From an uncultured Flavobacteriales bacterium (GTDB lineage Bacteria; Bacteroidota; Bacteroidia; Flavobacteriales_D; Sanyastnellaceae), in assembly GCA_938082505.1 (NCBI GenBank), contig CALLLH010000027.1:18795-82794 (forward strand): a DNA stretch of 64,000 nt. Reading direction: 5' to 3'. Shown in pieces: positions 1 to 8,445 of this stretch (position 1 is the first letter of the stretch; each line of letters begins with the position of its first letter). The position numbers and the translations under genes were made by a program. The notes beneath the pieces were generated by a model. The model searched no databases and was not told the DNA's origin. It worked only from the letters and a program-made list of their open reading frames with translations.

Positions 1-453
1 CAGTTTGTGCAAGGCAATTCCGAACAACAGAGCGAAACGGCCCTCCCCTGCGTGATGGTGGTGATGGTGACCACTGTGGTCGTGGGAGTGGTCATGCACA
101 TGGCCTGCCTCCAAGGCCTCCATTCCGAAGGGCATCGCTTCCACCAAGGCATGGAGACAGAGGCTGAGGAAGGCAATGAGTCCGAACCGGTTTCCATGGA
201 CATGCCCGTGTTCCATGCCCTTGCTCAGGTACTCCAACCCCACTTGAAGCAAAAATCCGAGGATCACCCAGCGCCCTGCAGCGCCATTCATCACAAAGGC
301 CTCTGGCAACAGATGAAGGAAGCACAGGCCCAGGAGGAAGGCGCCGCCAAACGACAGCAAAAGGGGCAATTGCTGTTTGAATCGGTCCCCGACCCATTCT
401 CCGAGCAGCCCCCCGACCAGGGCCACAAGAACCAAGGTGATGCCTGCCGTCAT
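1..453 (-). CDS. ZIP family metal transporter (3' end outside window)
   Basis: An inner-membrane transporter, probably for zinc or another divalent cation. The 151 visible codons encode alternating hydrophobic helices. A His-rich cytoplasmic loop (HVHDHSHDHSGHHHHHH) lies before the helix containing GIALHKL, as in ZIP proteins, where it binds metal between transmembrane segments 3 and 4. An earlier helix carries HLLPEAF and a later one LHALVEAMPFG, both typical ZIP helices with metal-liganding His and Glu. The ATG overlaps the TGA of the upstream methyltransferase as ATGA, which fixes the start and suggests translational coupling. The C-terminal half runs off the window. Metal specificity cannot be read from the sequence. 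Confidence 0.88.
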   Translation of the reverse strand, partial: MTAGITLVLVALVGGLLGEWVGDRFKQQLPLLLSFGGAFLLGLCFLHLLPEAFVMNGAAGRWVILGFLLQVGLEYLSKGMEHGHVHGNRFGLIAFLSLCLHALVEAMPFGMEALEAGHVHDHSHDHSGHHHHHHAGEGRFALLFGIALHKL

Positions 454-1220
454 GATTTCGTCGCGTGGATGATGAGCCGCGGGGTTTGTCCTTCCACCCA
501 TGGAGAAAGGTCGTAATGGCCAAATTCCTCCCGGATCTTGAAGCCGGCCTCATGCAGCATGGATTCAAGGTGTCCATGTTCGAGTGCGGCCACGCGTTCT
601 TCATGGGAGACGAGGTGGCCCTCCTCCGATCGGTGCTCAATGCGCTTCACGAAAGTCTCCCAGGCCTCATGCTCCGGGGATTCCATGTGTCGTTCCATGT
701 GGTATTCCACCCCGTTGCGGACCACCATTTCGGAAGGGTTCAACCGCTCACGGGCAAAACCGGTCTCGAGGAAGTCCAGGATGAGGAAGCCATCGGGCTT
801 CAGGTGACTGTGGATTCCGTTCAGCACTGCCATGTGGTCTTGCCTTTTGTTGAAGTAGCCGAAACTCGTGAACAGATTCAGGACGCCATCAAAGGTCGAA
901 TTCAATGTGAAATCCCGCATGTCCCCGATTTCGAAGGACAGACCGGGCACATTCTCATGGAGGCGGCGCGCCGCCTCCACGCTGTTCCTGCTCAGGTCCA
1001 AACCGACGACTTCATGCCCCAGTTCCGCTGCAGCCCGGGCATGGCGCCCCATGCCGCAGGCGAGATCCAGCAGGCTCAGCCTGTCCCACCCAAGGCGGGC
1101 GTGCAGGGCCTCCATGAAAGCCTTGGCTTCTGCGTTGCTCCTGTGGCCATACAACTGATGGTAGTGGTGGCTGTCGAACCAGACTTCGAACCAGTCCGAC
1201 CGGGAATGAATGCCTTCCAT
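450..1220 (-). CDS. class I SAM-dependent methyltransferase
   Basis: A 256-residue methyltransferase of unknown substrate. The SAM-binding motif LLDLACGMGRH lies at about residues 50-60, followed by the acidic loop VVGLDLS and motif LKPDGFLILDF. The N-terminus (SDWFEVWFDSHHYHQLYGHR) resembles a common Bacteroidota methyltransferase family that starts close to this point, so I chose the ATG at 1220 over a longer in-frame extension to 1481 that would cross into the divergent SiaB-like gene. A TATCTTG box lies 11 bases upstream. It is co-transcribed with the ZIP transporter through an ATGA overlap. The substrate could be a small molecule or a protein. Confidence 0.85.
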   Translation of the reverse strand: MEGIHSRSDWFEVWFDSHHYHQLYGHRSNAEAKAFMEALHARLGWDRLSLLDLACGMGRHARAAAELGHEVVGLDLSRNSVEAARRLHENVPGLSFEIGDMRDFTLNSTFDGVLNLFTSFGYFNKRQDHMAVLNGIHSHLKPDGFLILDFLETGFARERLNPSEMVVRNGVEYHMERHMESPEHEAWETFVKRIEHRSEEGHLVSHEERVAALEHGHLESMLHEAGFKIREEFGHYDLSPWVEGQTPRLIIHATKS

Positions 1221-1278
1221 GATTGGGTCGGCAAGATAATTCGCTTGAGTGGGGCAACCTCGGCCGCGGGTCTTCCGT

Positions 1279-1863
1279 ATGAGAAGCGATTCCTGCCTGA
1301 TGACGACTTCATTCCATTCCATGCACGGCGCGCGGTCGACCGGCAGTCGTTGGTCCACCCTCATTGCATTCGAAGGGATTCCCTCGAGACGCAATGTGGA
1401 CAGCCTGCTTGCGGAGGTGGAGAATCTGGTCGTACAGCGAACGGAGGATCGGAAGGCCTTCAGGGCCATCATAGAATGCATTCAAAACCTCGAGCGGCAC
1501 GCTGTCCCGAATTTGCCGGCAAGGTTTTCGCTTTCAGGCAGGGTCGTCAAGGGCGAGCCCCGGTTCTGCATCCGGAGCCTGAATCCCATACGCGACGCGG
1601 AATTGAACGATGTCGCCGATTGGATTGCCCAGTATGAAGAACTGCAGGAAATGGTCATGGGGGCAATGGAAGAGGGCGTTCTGGATTGGCGGCAACTATA
1701 CCGCAACTGGTTGGCGCGCGGTGAACGCACACCCCGCGGCGGCGCTGGCCTCGGTTGGGTGTCCATGGCCAGGATGGCCTTGCAGCCACCGAGCATTCGC
1801 ATGGTGGAATCCGCTGGGAAACCAAACTTGTTCTTCTCTGTGGAGGTAGCTTGCGGCAGTTGA
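1279..1863 (+). CDS. siaB: SiaB-like family protein kinase
   Basis: A cytoplasmic GHKL-related kinase/anti-sigma-like protein of the SiaB family (formerly DUF6272). Visible family features are an N-box-like helix (AIIECIQNLERHAV) and a Gly-rich end motif (PRGGAGLGWVSMAR), in a protein of usual family length. In Pseudomonas, SiaB phosphorylates SiaC and the pair controls a diguanylate cyclase; here a SiaC-like gene follows after 13 bases, which supports the call. The start is uncertain. ATG at 1279, 1300 or 1321 and GTG at 1249 are all in frame, and family alignment favours 1279 or 1300. It diverges from the methyltransferase. No cyclase or SiaA-like receptor is visible nearby. Confidence 0.72.
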   Translation: MRSDSCLMTTSFHSMHGARSTGSRWSTLIAFEGIPSRRNVDSLLAEVENLVVQRTEDRKAFRAIIECIQNLERHAVPNLPARFSLSGRVVKGEPRFCIRSLNPIRDAELNDVADWIAQYEELQEMVMGAMEEGVLDWRQLYRNWLARGERTPRGGAGLGWVSMARMALQPPSIRMVESAGKPNLFFSVEVACGS

Positions 1864-1864
1864 T

Positions 1865-1871
1865 TAATTTG
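1865..1871 (+). promoter_or_regulatory. -7 promoter box of siaC
   Basis: TAATTTG ends five bases before the siaC ATG at 1877. It would let the second gene of the pair be transcribed alone, as an almost leaderless mRNA. Confidence 0.55.
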
Positions 1872-1876
1872 CACCC

Positions 1877-2245
1877 ATGGGTCCGCTTCACATCGCTGCA
1901 ACTGTCAAGACACCAGAAATCCAATTTCTCGACCAAGAGAACCGTCTGATTTTGTCAGGCCGTTCCATTCCCGAGAATGCGGTCGATTTCTACAGGCCCG
2001 TGCTGGAATGGGCCCAAACCATCGGCCCTGATACGCCGTTGACCGTTCAGGTCCAACTGGAGTACTTCAATACGAGCAGCAGCAAATGCCTGCTCGACCT
2101 GTTCAAGCGTTTGGAAGCGAGCTCCTCGCTCGAGGTGCAGTGGTACTTCGATGCCGACGATGAGGATATGCTGGAGGCGGGAGAGGATTACGACCACATC
2201 GTGGGCGTGCCCTTCAAGTTTGTCGAGGTCGACCCGGAAGCCTGA
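1877..2245 (+). CDS. siaC: SiaC-like regulatory phosphoprotein (DUF1987)
   Basis: A 122-residue cytoplasmic phosphoprotein. The signature YFNTSSSK at about residues 63-70 contains the Thr/Ser cluster that is phosphorylated by SiaB in the characterised Pseudomonas system. The rest of the protein (LILSGRSIPENAVDFY near the start, VQWYFDADDEDMLEAGED near the end) matches the family over its full length. It follows the SiaB-like kinase and has its own promoter box immediately upstream. Its 3' end overlaps the 3' end of the convergent ABC transporter gene by 32 bases. The output is probably a phospho-switch, but the downstream partner is not encoded here. Confidence 0.85.
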   Translation: MGPLHIAATVKTPEIQFLDQENRLILSGRSIPENAVDFYRPVLEWAQTIGPDTPLTVQVQLEYFNTSSSKCLLDLFKRLEASSSLEVQWYFDADDEDMLEAGEDYDHIVGVPFKFVEVDPEA

Positions 2246-5228
2246 AGGACGGCCGAAATGAAAGCCCGACCATCATGGCGATGGTCGCCATCCACAGTAC
2301 AATCCAATTGCCCCATCTCTTGGGCACCTCGTGGCCTCCCACGTCGGATCGCGCCGAGTGATACGCCCCTGCTCCAGGAGCAGCAGGTTTGGCGTACAGG
2401 GCATCCCGGGTGTTGACGATGCGGTCGCCGTCCACGGCAAACCCCTTGTTGATCACCTGGTCCTTGGTGGTCCAATCCATCAGGACCTGGTTGAATTGGG
2501 CGTCCTTGATGGGACGGGCCGTTGTGGCCTTGTCCCATCCCAATGCCGCGAGCTTGTCGTCCAGTCCCTGTTTCGCGTTTCTCCAGGCCTTGCGTTGTTG
2601 GCCCCTGTAGGACTCGAGTTCATCCGACAACGCACTGAACTCGATGCCGTCCAAGCCGTCTTTGAATGTAGCCGACACCTTGAGGGCGCCTCGGCTGAAC
2701 AAAGCCTGCCATTCCTGCTTCACCGTGCTGAGCGCCTGCACATCTCCCTGTGATGCCGCTTGGAGCTGGCGTTGCATCTCCGGAACCCATCGGTCCCGCC
2801 GGAATGCAGCCTCAGCCAACTGTTTGTGAAAGTCAAAAACAGCTGTAGCGTAATCCGTTTCGGCGGCGTAGAGCGTCGTCAGTGCCTCGAAACCCCAGCG
2901 GCTGATCATGAGTTGACCTGGGAGCGACACCCCCGATGGCTTGGACATGCTCGGATGCAGTTGGTCATAGGTCACGATGGCGCCGCCGAGCATCAATTGG
3001 GGAATGATGAAGAGGGGGATGGCCAGATAGATGACCCTGACACTGTTGAACAGCAACGAGATGATCAGCCCGAACATGTTGGCGCAGCACGCCACGGTAA
3101 ACAGCGTGAACCAATACGCTCCGAACCGGCCTGGCAATTCGAGCAATGGGTGCGAACAGAGGGCAAACAAGAGCGTCTGGACGGCGGAAATACCAAACAG
3201 CACACCGCATTTGGCCGTCAGGTAGGCTGCCCAATTGAGCCGCAGGTGATGTTCCCTTTTCCGCATGAGGCGGTCGCGGAACAACTCCTCAGCGGAGACC
3301 GTGAGCCCCATGAAGATGGCGACGATGACCGCGATGAAGAGGAAATGCGGGATGTTCGCTGCATTGCCAAACGTGTAAGGGCCATCGCTCTGCGGCGCCC
3401 TCAGGATGAAGGCGAGCAGCAAGGCCAGCAATGGGGCCTCCAACAAGTTGATCAACAGATACTGCCGGCTCTTCCACTTGCGGTTCAGGTCCCTCCGGGC
3501 CTGGATGGACCATTGGCTGGCCCAGCTTGGAGGACGGTGGCTTTCCGAAGGGGCTGTCGAAACATCCCCCTGAAGGGCATCCATTTCAGCCTCCATCTGG
3601 GGAACGAGCAGGACGTTGTAGAAGTCATTCCACTCTTTTGGGCTGATGCGGCGAAGCCCGGTGGACTTGCCACGGCCATCAAGCACCGGCACTTCGATGA
3701 TGTCGAAGATCTGTTCGGGATTCACGTGGCCGCATTGTCCACAGGCGACCTGGTCCGCGTCAAAGTGGTTGACGATGCTCCTGAAATGTTGGAGGGCATC
3801 CAATGGGCGCCCCGTGAACACCGGATAGCCTCCGTGGTCCAGGACCCACAGGGCGTCGAAACTCCGGAAGATGTCCCCACTCGGTTGGTGGATCACCGCG
3901 ATGACCAACGTGCCGCCATAGGTCATCTGCTTCAGGAGGTCCATCAACAGCTCGGAATCCTTGCTGCTCAGACCACTGGTCGGTTCGTCGACCAGCAGCA
4001 CCCGAGGTCCCCGGATGAGCTCCATGGCGATGTTGAGCCGCTTTCTCTGTCCCCCGCTGATGGTCTTGTTCAAGGCATCGCCCACCGGCAGCTCGCGGGC
4101 TTCCCACAGGCCGAGTTGCTGAAGGCATTCCTCCACGCGCCGTTCGCTCGCACTCCGGTCGTCGTCGGCAAACGCCAGTCTGGCCGCATAGAACAGATTC
4201 TCCCAAACCGTCAACTCGGGCAGCAGGTGGTCTTCCTGAGGAACCAAACCAATCCAAGAACGGGCCCTGTCCTCTGTGACCGGGATGCCGTCGATGGTGA
4301 TCTTTCCGAACGTCGGTTTCGCCGTGCCCGCGAGCAAATTCAGCAGGGTGGATTTGCCGGACCCACTGGCCCCCATCACGCCGACGAGCATGCCGGATTG
4401 GGTCGCCGCGCGGAAGGGGTGCAAGGCTTGCTCCTCCGGATAATTGAACCAATGGCTGACCTCCTGGATCTCCAAGGAGAATTCCGCAATGTTCTCCTCC
4501 TCCATGAAGGAGTGCTGGATGTCCACGAAATGCAACGGGGCAGCCCCCGGATGGCGCAACGTGGAACCGGGTGTGAAGGGCTGGGTGCGCAGAGGATCGA
4601 GGAGTTCCCCGTTGAGTTGGACTGCCCCGGCGCCCATGGGCCTCAGAAAGACCACCTGGGATTCTGGATGGCGGAAGCAAGCCAGCGGAGTGGACCAACC
4701 CGGCTTTACCACGCCACCCAATTGGGGCTGGTCACCGATCAGGAAGGCCTCGTGGTACCGTTGGGTCATGACGGGCCATTCCGCGGTGTTGAAGACCAGT
4801 GTCTCGTAGCAGCGCTTCTCCCCTTCCCGGATGCCGAAAACATCCGCCACGAGATCGATCAATTCGCGTCCAAGGGCATCCGTCTCCCCTTCCTCCGGCT
4901 GAATGGCCCATTCGAACTCCAACATGCGGAGGAACACCAAGGCCTTCTCACTCGCCTGCAGGTCGCGGTTGATGTCCGTGCACGTCCGCAACACCTTCGT
5001 GGAACGCAGGGCGGTCCGTTTGAGACCGGCCACCTCCCGGGTCTCCACGGTCCCGCCATATTGGACGAGATAGCGCTCGAAGAGGATCAGCCATTCGGAA
5101 ACGGAGTCCTTTGTCAACCTGCTGCGGAGGAAATGGGCCACCACTTCCCTGCCCCGTTCAATCCCTTCTTCACGAAGGGTGATCAAGGCGAACAACCGCA
5201 TCAGCGCATCGAGAATGTGCCGACTCAT
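2214..5228 (-). CDS. ABC transporter, fused ATPase and permease, with N-terminal extra domain
   Basis: A 1004-residue inner-membrane transporter of the ABCG-like half-transporter layout. Residues 1-240 form an N-terminal region with a helical start and no family I can name with confidence. The nucleotide-binding domain follows, with Walker A GASGSGKST at 286-294, Q-loop near 331, signature SGGQRKR from 391, Walker B LLVDEP at 411-416 and H-loop His447. After a CGQCGH pair of cysteines the C-terminal half holds ABC-2 type membrane helices, with a long soluble insert before the last segments. The substrate is unknown. The family is common in Bacteroidota as a single-gene exporter. No clear partner gene is adjacent; the 3' end overlaps siaC. 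Confidence 0.85.
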   Translation of the reverse strand: MSRHILDALMRLFALITLREEGIERGREVVAHFLRSRLTKDSVSEWLILFERYLVQYGGTVETREVAGLKRTALRSTKVLRTCTDINRDLQASEKALVFLRMLEFEWAIQPEEGETDALGRELIDLVADVFGIREGEKRCYETLVFNTAEWPVMTQRYHEAFLIGDQPQLGGVVKPGWSTPLACFRHPESQVVFLRPMGAGAVQLNGELLDPLRTQPFTPGSTLRHPGAAPLHFVDIQHSFMEEENIAEFSLEIQEVSHWFNYPEEQALHPFRAATQSGMLVGVMGASGSGKSTLLNLLAGTAKPTFGKITIDGIPVTEDRARSWIGLVPQEDHLLPELTVWENLFYAARLAFADDDRSASERRVEECLQQLGLWEARELPVGDALNKTISGGQRKRLNIAMELIRGPRVLLVDEPTSGLSSKDSELLMDLLKQMTYGGTLVIAVIHQPSGDIFRSFDALWVLDHGGYPVFTGRPLDALQHFRSIVNHFDADQVACGQCGHVNPEQIFDIIEVPVLDGRGKSTGLRRISPKEWNDFYNVLLVPQMEAEMDALQGDVSTAPSESHRPPSWASQWSIQARRDLNRKWKSRQYLLINLLEAPLLALLLAFILRAPQSDGPYTFGNAANIPHFLFIAVIVAIFMGLTVSAEELFRDRLMRKREHHLRLNWAAYLTAKCGVLFGISAVQTLLFALCSHPLLELPGRFGAYWFTLFTVACCANMFGLIISLLFNSVRVIYLAIPLFIIPQLMLGGAIVTYDQLHPSMSKPSGVSLPGQLMISRWGFEALTTLYAAETDYATAVFDFHKQLAEAAFRRDRWVPEMQRQLQAASQGDVQALSTVKQEWQALFSRGALKVSATFKDGLDGIEFSALSDELESYRGQQRKAWRNAKQGLDDKLAALGWDKATTARPIKDAQFNQVLMDWTTKDQVINKGFAVDGDRIVNTRDALYAKPAAPGAGAYHSARSDVGGHEVPKRWGNWIVLWMATIAMMVGLSFRPSFRLPGRPRQT

Positions 5229-5270
5229 GTCAGAATAAATTGGATTGGGAATTCAGGAGAGCAGCCGGAA

Positions 5271-6812
5271 TTATTGGCGCTCGTAGCAGCCCTTGTCCGG
5301 TGCGGAGCCCACGACCCTGGGCAGACCATCGAGGTCCGTGGCGAGGAAGGGCAGTCCGGCCGGAATCCCCACGCCATTCCATTGGTTGTTTCCGCTGACG
5401 AAGTGGAAATCCCGGTTGAAGACATCGGCGAAAGGCGGCGCAGCATCGAGGCTGCTCTCCTCGATCCAGTCGGCCGGGCCGAAATCATCCAAATCCACGG
5501 CACAACCACGGATGAGCAGGTCGTTGACATCGCCCTCAAGGTCGACGACCAACTCGTCGAATTCATCCAATCCGGCATTGTTTCCCCACATCACACAGTT
5601 CAGGAAACGCGATTCTGCCAATGGCCGGATTTGCAGGTTGCCTTCGAAATCCTCGTAGTGGTCGTTGATGAGGACGGTGGGGGTGCCCCGGGTGCCATCC
5701 GACCAGTAGTTCGCAAAGGTGCTGTGGGTAAACCGGTAGCGCCCCCCCAGCGTGAACGCGGCGCATGCTTGGCCGCAATCGTAAATCAGATTGTTCGTGC
5801 CGTCAATGTGTGCACCCTGGGCGAGCAAGCCGATGGCACTCATATTGTGGATGACACAATTTTCCATCACGAGGGCGGCACCTGAGAGCGTGCCGGTTGT
5901 GTCCACTTGGAGGCCTATGGTTCCATTGCGCAGGACGGCATGGCGCATGGTGCTGCCCGGCGATCCTGAAATCCAAATGCCCCCTCCCAGGATGCTGGCT
6001 TGCGAGACGCCCACTTCCGTTTGAATCAGCGTGTCCACCTGTATGCCCCATTGTCCGGGAACATCGCTGTACTCCTGTTCCAGGCGGTCGCCCTCGAAGA
6101 CGACCTCCTGCCCGAGCTCCCCATTGACCTCCAGTATGCCCCTGTCGACGTAAATGCCCCCTCCGGCGTGGACATGTACCGCCGCCCCGGCCTCGATCGT
6201 GAGGTTGCAGTCTGGCGCCACCCCCACCACGCCATAGATGACATGGGGCCGCTGCGACGTCCAGATTTCATTGCAGGGCAGGGAGACCAATCCACCAGGG
6301 GATCCGTGGTAGAATGCATCCTGCCCGTAGGCCATGAGTTGCACATATTGGCTGAAGCCGTTGACCGTGACCCTGATGCGGTCCTTCACCGTGAACGGCA
6401 GGTCATAGTCTTCCGGATCGATGGTCACCTCTACGAAAACGTATACAGAGTCCCCCTCGTCCAAAGCCAGGCCGCTTACGGAGGGTCCGGGAATGCCGTC
6501 CACATTGATCCTGAACTCGCTTCCGTCCCCATCTTCAAGGGTGACGTCTTCGAGCAGGATGCGTCCGGGGCTGTCGTTGATGATGCGCAACGCCTGACTC
6601 GCGCTGCCGATCGTGGTGAATACCGTGTCAAAAAGGACGGTGTCCCGGCTGAACGTGACCCTTGCATCCGCCCCGACGTAGAACTTTTCTCCCTGGCATC
6701 CCGTCGACAGCGCCCCAGCGGTTGCGATGGCCAGTGCGACGGACAAAACCCACCAAGCGCTGCCCTTTGAATCGGGCCGTTTTTTGGAATCCCCGGCGTG
6801 CTTTCGGTACAT
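5271..6812 (-). CDS. lipoprotein with right-handed parallel beta-helix
   Basis: A 513-residue predicted lipoprotein. A positively charged N-terminus and hydrophobic stretch end in the lipobox LSTGC, with Cys39 as the lipidated residue. The segment after it (FSRDTVLFDTVFTTIGSA) resembles an immunoglobulin-like domain seen in Bacteroidota surface lipoproteins. The remainder shows the short Gly/Asn-rich turns of a beta-helix (for example GGGIYVDRGILEVNGELG). No catalytic residues are recognisable, so a polysaccharide-binding or structural surface role is an inference. The start is supported by a TAGTTTC box five bases upstream. It diverges from the glycosylase gene across only 41 bases. Confidence 0.8.
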   Translation of the reverse strand: MYRKHAGDSKKRPDSKGSAWWVLSVALAIATAGALSTGCQGEKFYVGADARVTFSRDTVLFDTVFTTIGSASQALRIINDSPGRILLEDVTLEDGDGSEFRINVDGIPGPSVSGLALDEGDSVYVFVEVTIDPEDYDLPFTVKDRIRVTVNGFSQYVQLMAYGQDAFYHGSPGGLVSLPCNEIWTSQRPHVIYGVVGVAPDCNLTIEAGAAVHVHAGGGIYVDRGILEVNGELGQEVVFEGDRLEQEYSDVPGQWGIQVDTLIQTEVGVSQASILGGGIWISGSPGSTMRHAVLRNGTIGLQVDTTGTLSGAALVMENCVIHNMSAIGLLAQGAHIDGTNNLIYDCGQACAAFTLGGRYRFTHSTFANYWSDGTRGTPTVLINDHYEDFEGNLQIRPLAESRFLNCVMWGNNAGLDEFDELVVDLEGDVNDLLIRGCAVDLDDFGPADWIEESSLDAAPPFADVFNRDFHFVSGNNQWNGVGIPAGLPFLATDLDGLPRVVGSAPDKGCYERQ

Positions 6813-6817
6813 GTTGC

Positions 6818-6824
6818 GAAACTA
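6818..6824 (-). promoter_or_regulatory. -7 promoter box of the beta-helix lipoprotein gene
   Basis: On the minus strand TAGTTTC is separated from the ATG at 6812 by GCAAC. The box shares a 41-base spacer with the divergent promoter of the glycosylase gene. Confidence 0.5.
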
Positions 6825-6841
6825 AGGCGGCCATGGCGCGC

Positions 6842-6848
6842 TACCTTG
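6842..6848 (+). promoter_or_regulatory. -7 promoter box of the AlkA-type glycosylase gene
   Basis: TACCTTG with five bases (TCTGA) before the ATG at 6854. Confidence 0.5.
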
Positions 6849-6853
6849 TCTGA

Positions 6854-7510
6854 ATGAGTTCGGATGGGGATCAAACGCAGATATTGGAGAATTCGCATGC
6901 CCCTTGGACCTGGATGGAGGCACGTGGCCATTTCAGGTCCGTCGATGCGGCGCTGGCCGAATTGGCTGACGGACTGCCCGACCCTGCGGAACCGGAAGTC
7001 CGCTCCACCTACGAGAGCTTGGCCCGGGCCATCGTGGGGCAGCAATTGAGCACAAAGGCGGCGGCGACCATCTGGGGTAGATTCAAGGACCTTCACGGCG
7101 CCACCCTCTCACCCTCGGCGGTGCTCGAGATCGATGCGGAGCGTCACCGGTCGGTGGGGATCAGCGGTCAGAAACACACATACCTGCAGGATCTGGCACG
7201 TCACCATCTGGACGACCCCGCCGGTTTCGATGATGTCAGCGGGTTGGACGATGGGGACATCGTGGAATCCTGGACCCGTGTCAAGGGGATTGGCCCATGG
7301 ACCGTGCAAATGCACCTCATGTTCCAGCTGCGCCGGCCCGATGTTTTCGCGCCGGATGACCTCGGGATTCGAAGGGCCATGGAACGTTTCTGTGGCGTTC
7401 CGAAGGATTCACCCAGGTCCGTATACGCGGAACGGGCCTCCATTTGGGGCCCGTTCCGAACAGCGGCTTGCCGCTTTCTGTGGGATGGTCTCGACGCTCA
7501 GCCCAAATAG
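6854..7510 (+). CDS. DNA-3-methyladenine glycosylase II, AlkA/HhH-GPD family
   Basis: A base-excision repair glycosylase that removes alkylated purines. The helix-hairpin-helix motif VKGIGPWT lies at residues 143-150, and the catalytic acid is in PDDLG (Asp168/Asp169), the expected spacing for the HhH-GPD superfamily. An upstream QQLSTKAA segment also matches the family. There are no Cys residues for an iron-sulfur cluster after the catalytic domain, which argues against an endonuclease III type. The length of 218 residues fits the short AlkA form without the N-terminal domain of E. coli AlkA. Its end overlaps the 3' end of rpoD by 13 bases in convergent orientation. Confidence 0.88.
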   Translation: MSSDGDQTQILENSHAPWTWMEARGHFRSVDAALAELADGLPDPAEPEVRSTYESLARAIVGQQLSTKAAATIWGRFKDLHGATLSPSAVLEIDAERHRSVGISGQKHTYLQDLARHHLDDPAGFDDVSGLDDGDIVESWTRVKGIGPWTVQMHLMFQLRRPDVFAPDDLGIRRAMERFCGVPKDSPRSVYAERASIWGPFRTAACRFLWDGLDAQPK

Positions 7511-8367
7511 GACTTCAGGATCTTGCTCCGGCTCGTATGCTTCAAGCGCCGGATGGCCTTCTCCTTGATCTGCCTGACCCGCTCTCTTGTCAGATCGAAG
7601 CGTTCTCCGATTTCCTCCAAAGTCAACGGGTGCTCACCGCCAAGACCGAAGTAAAGTCGGATGACGTCGGCTTCCCGGCTGGTCAGGGTCTGCAGGGAAC
7701 GCTCGATCTCCTTGCGCAGGGACTCCGTGATGAGCACGGTATCCGGTGAAGGGGTGTCGTTGGTCTGCAGTACATCATACATCGTACTGGAGCTGTCGTC
7801 ACCATCCTTCAACGGAGCATCCATGGAGACATGTCGTCCGGCGTTCTTCAAGCTCTGCTTGACTTCGTCCAGGGTCATGTCCAGGACCTCCGCCAATTCA
7901 GCGGGTGTAGGCGGGCGCTCGAACTCCTGTTCAAGCCGTGCGAATGCCTTGTTGATTTTGTTGATTGACCCGATTTTGTTCAGGGGCAAACGGACAATCC
8001 GGCTCTGCTCGGCCAACGCCTGCAGAATGCTCTGGCGGATCCACCAGACCGCATACGAAATGAACTTGAATCCCCTCGTCTCATCGAAACGTTGGGCGGC
8101 CTTGATCAGTCCGAGGTTGCCTTCGTTGATCAGGTCGGGCAGGGACAACCCCTGATTCTGGTACTGCTTGGACACGGAAACCACGAAACGCAGGTTGGCC
8201 TTGGTCATCTTCTCCAGGGCAGCTTGATCGCCCTGTTTGATGCGGCGGGCCAATTCGACTTCTTCCTCTGCAGTAATCAAGTCAACACGGCCGATTTCCT
8301 GCAGGTACTTGTCGAGTGATGCGGTCTCCCTGTTGGTGACCTGTTTCGTGATTTTCAGCTGTCTCAT
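7498..8367 (-). CDS. rpoD: primary sigma factor RpoD/SigA, short Bacteroidota form
   Basis: The housekeeping sigma-70 factor, 289 residues, with no region 1.1 or long non-conserved insert, as is usual in Bacteroidota. Region 1.2 starts near [10 protein letters not shown]. Region 2, including [16 protein letters not shown], covers roughly residues 60-130. Region 3 follows, and region 4 ends in the helix-turn-helix [20 protein letters not shown]. In this phylum the factor recognises a TTG / TAnnTTTG promoter, and this window contains many such -7 boxes. Its own promoter box TACGTTTG lies about 54 bases upstream, so unlike many neighbours this mRNA has a real leader. Confidence 0.97.
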   Translation of the reverse strand: MRQLKITKQVTNRETASLDKYLQEIGRVDLITAEEEVELARRIKQGDQAALEKMTKANLRFVVSVSKQYQNQGLSLPDLINEGNLGLIKAAQRFDETRGFKFISYAVWWIRQSILQALAEQSRIVRLPLNKIGSINKINKAFARLEQEFERPPTPAELAEVLDMTLDEVKQSLKNAGRHVSMDAPLKDGDDSSSTMYDVLQTNDTPSPDTVLITESLRKEIERSLQTLTSREADVIRLYFGLGGEHPLTLEEIGERFDLTRERVRQIKEKAIRRLKHTSRSKILKSYLG

Positions 8368-8420
8368 GGGCGGTGCAATTCAGAGGTTGATGGGGAGGCA
8401 AGAATGGCCCACCTCCCCTT

Positions 8421-8428
8421 CAAACGTA
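8421..8428 (-). promoter_or_regulatory. -7 promoter box of rpoD
   Basis: TACGTTTG on the minus strand, a perfect TAnnTTTG match lying between the pnp stop codon and rpoD. It predicts a leader of roughly 50 bases. Confidence 0.5.
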
Positions 8429-8445
8429 ATTCTCGTTCAATCGTT

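Noticed and set aside
52..96. A run of CAC/CAT triplets that looks like a simple tandem repeat.
   Set aside because: It is the His-rich loop of the ZIP transporter, a normal feature of that family, and the repeat is in frame.
2760..5885. A 1041-codon open frame on the plus strand opposite the ABC transporter and lipoprotein genes.
   Set aside because: It runs antisense to two well-supported genes, shows no family motif, and is explained by high third-position GC. The same reasoning removes the other long antisense frames in this window.
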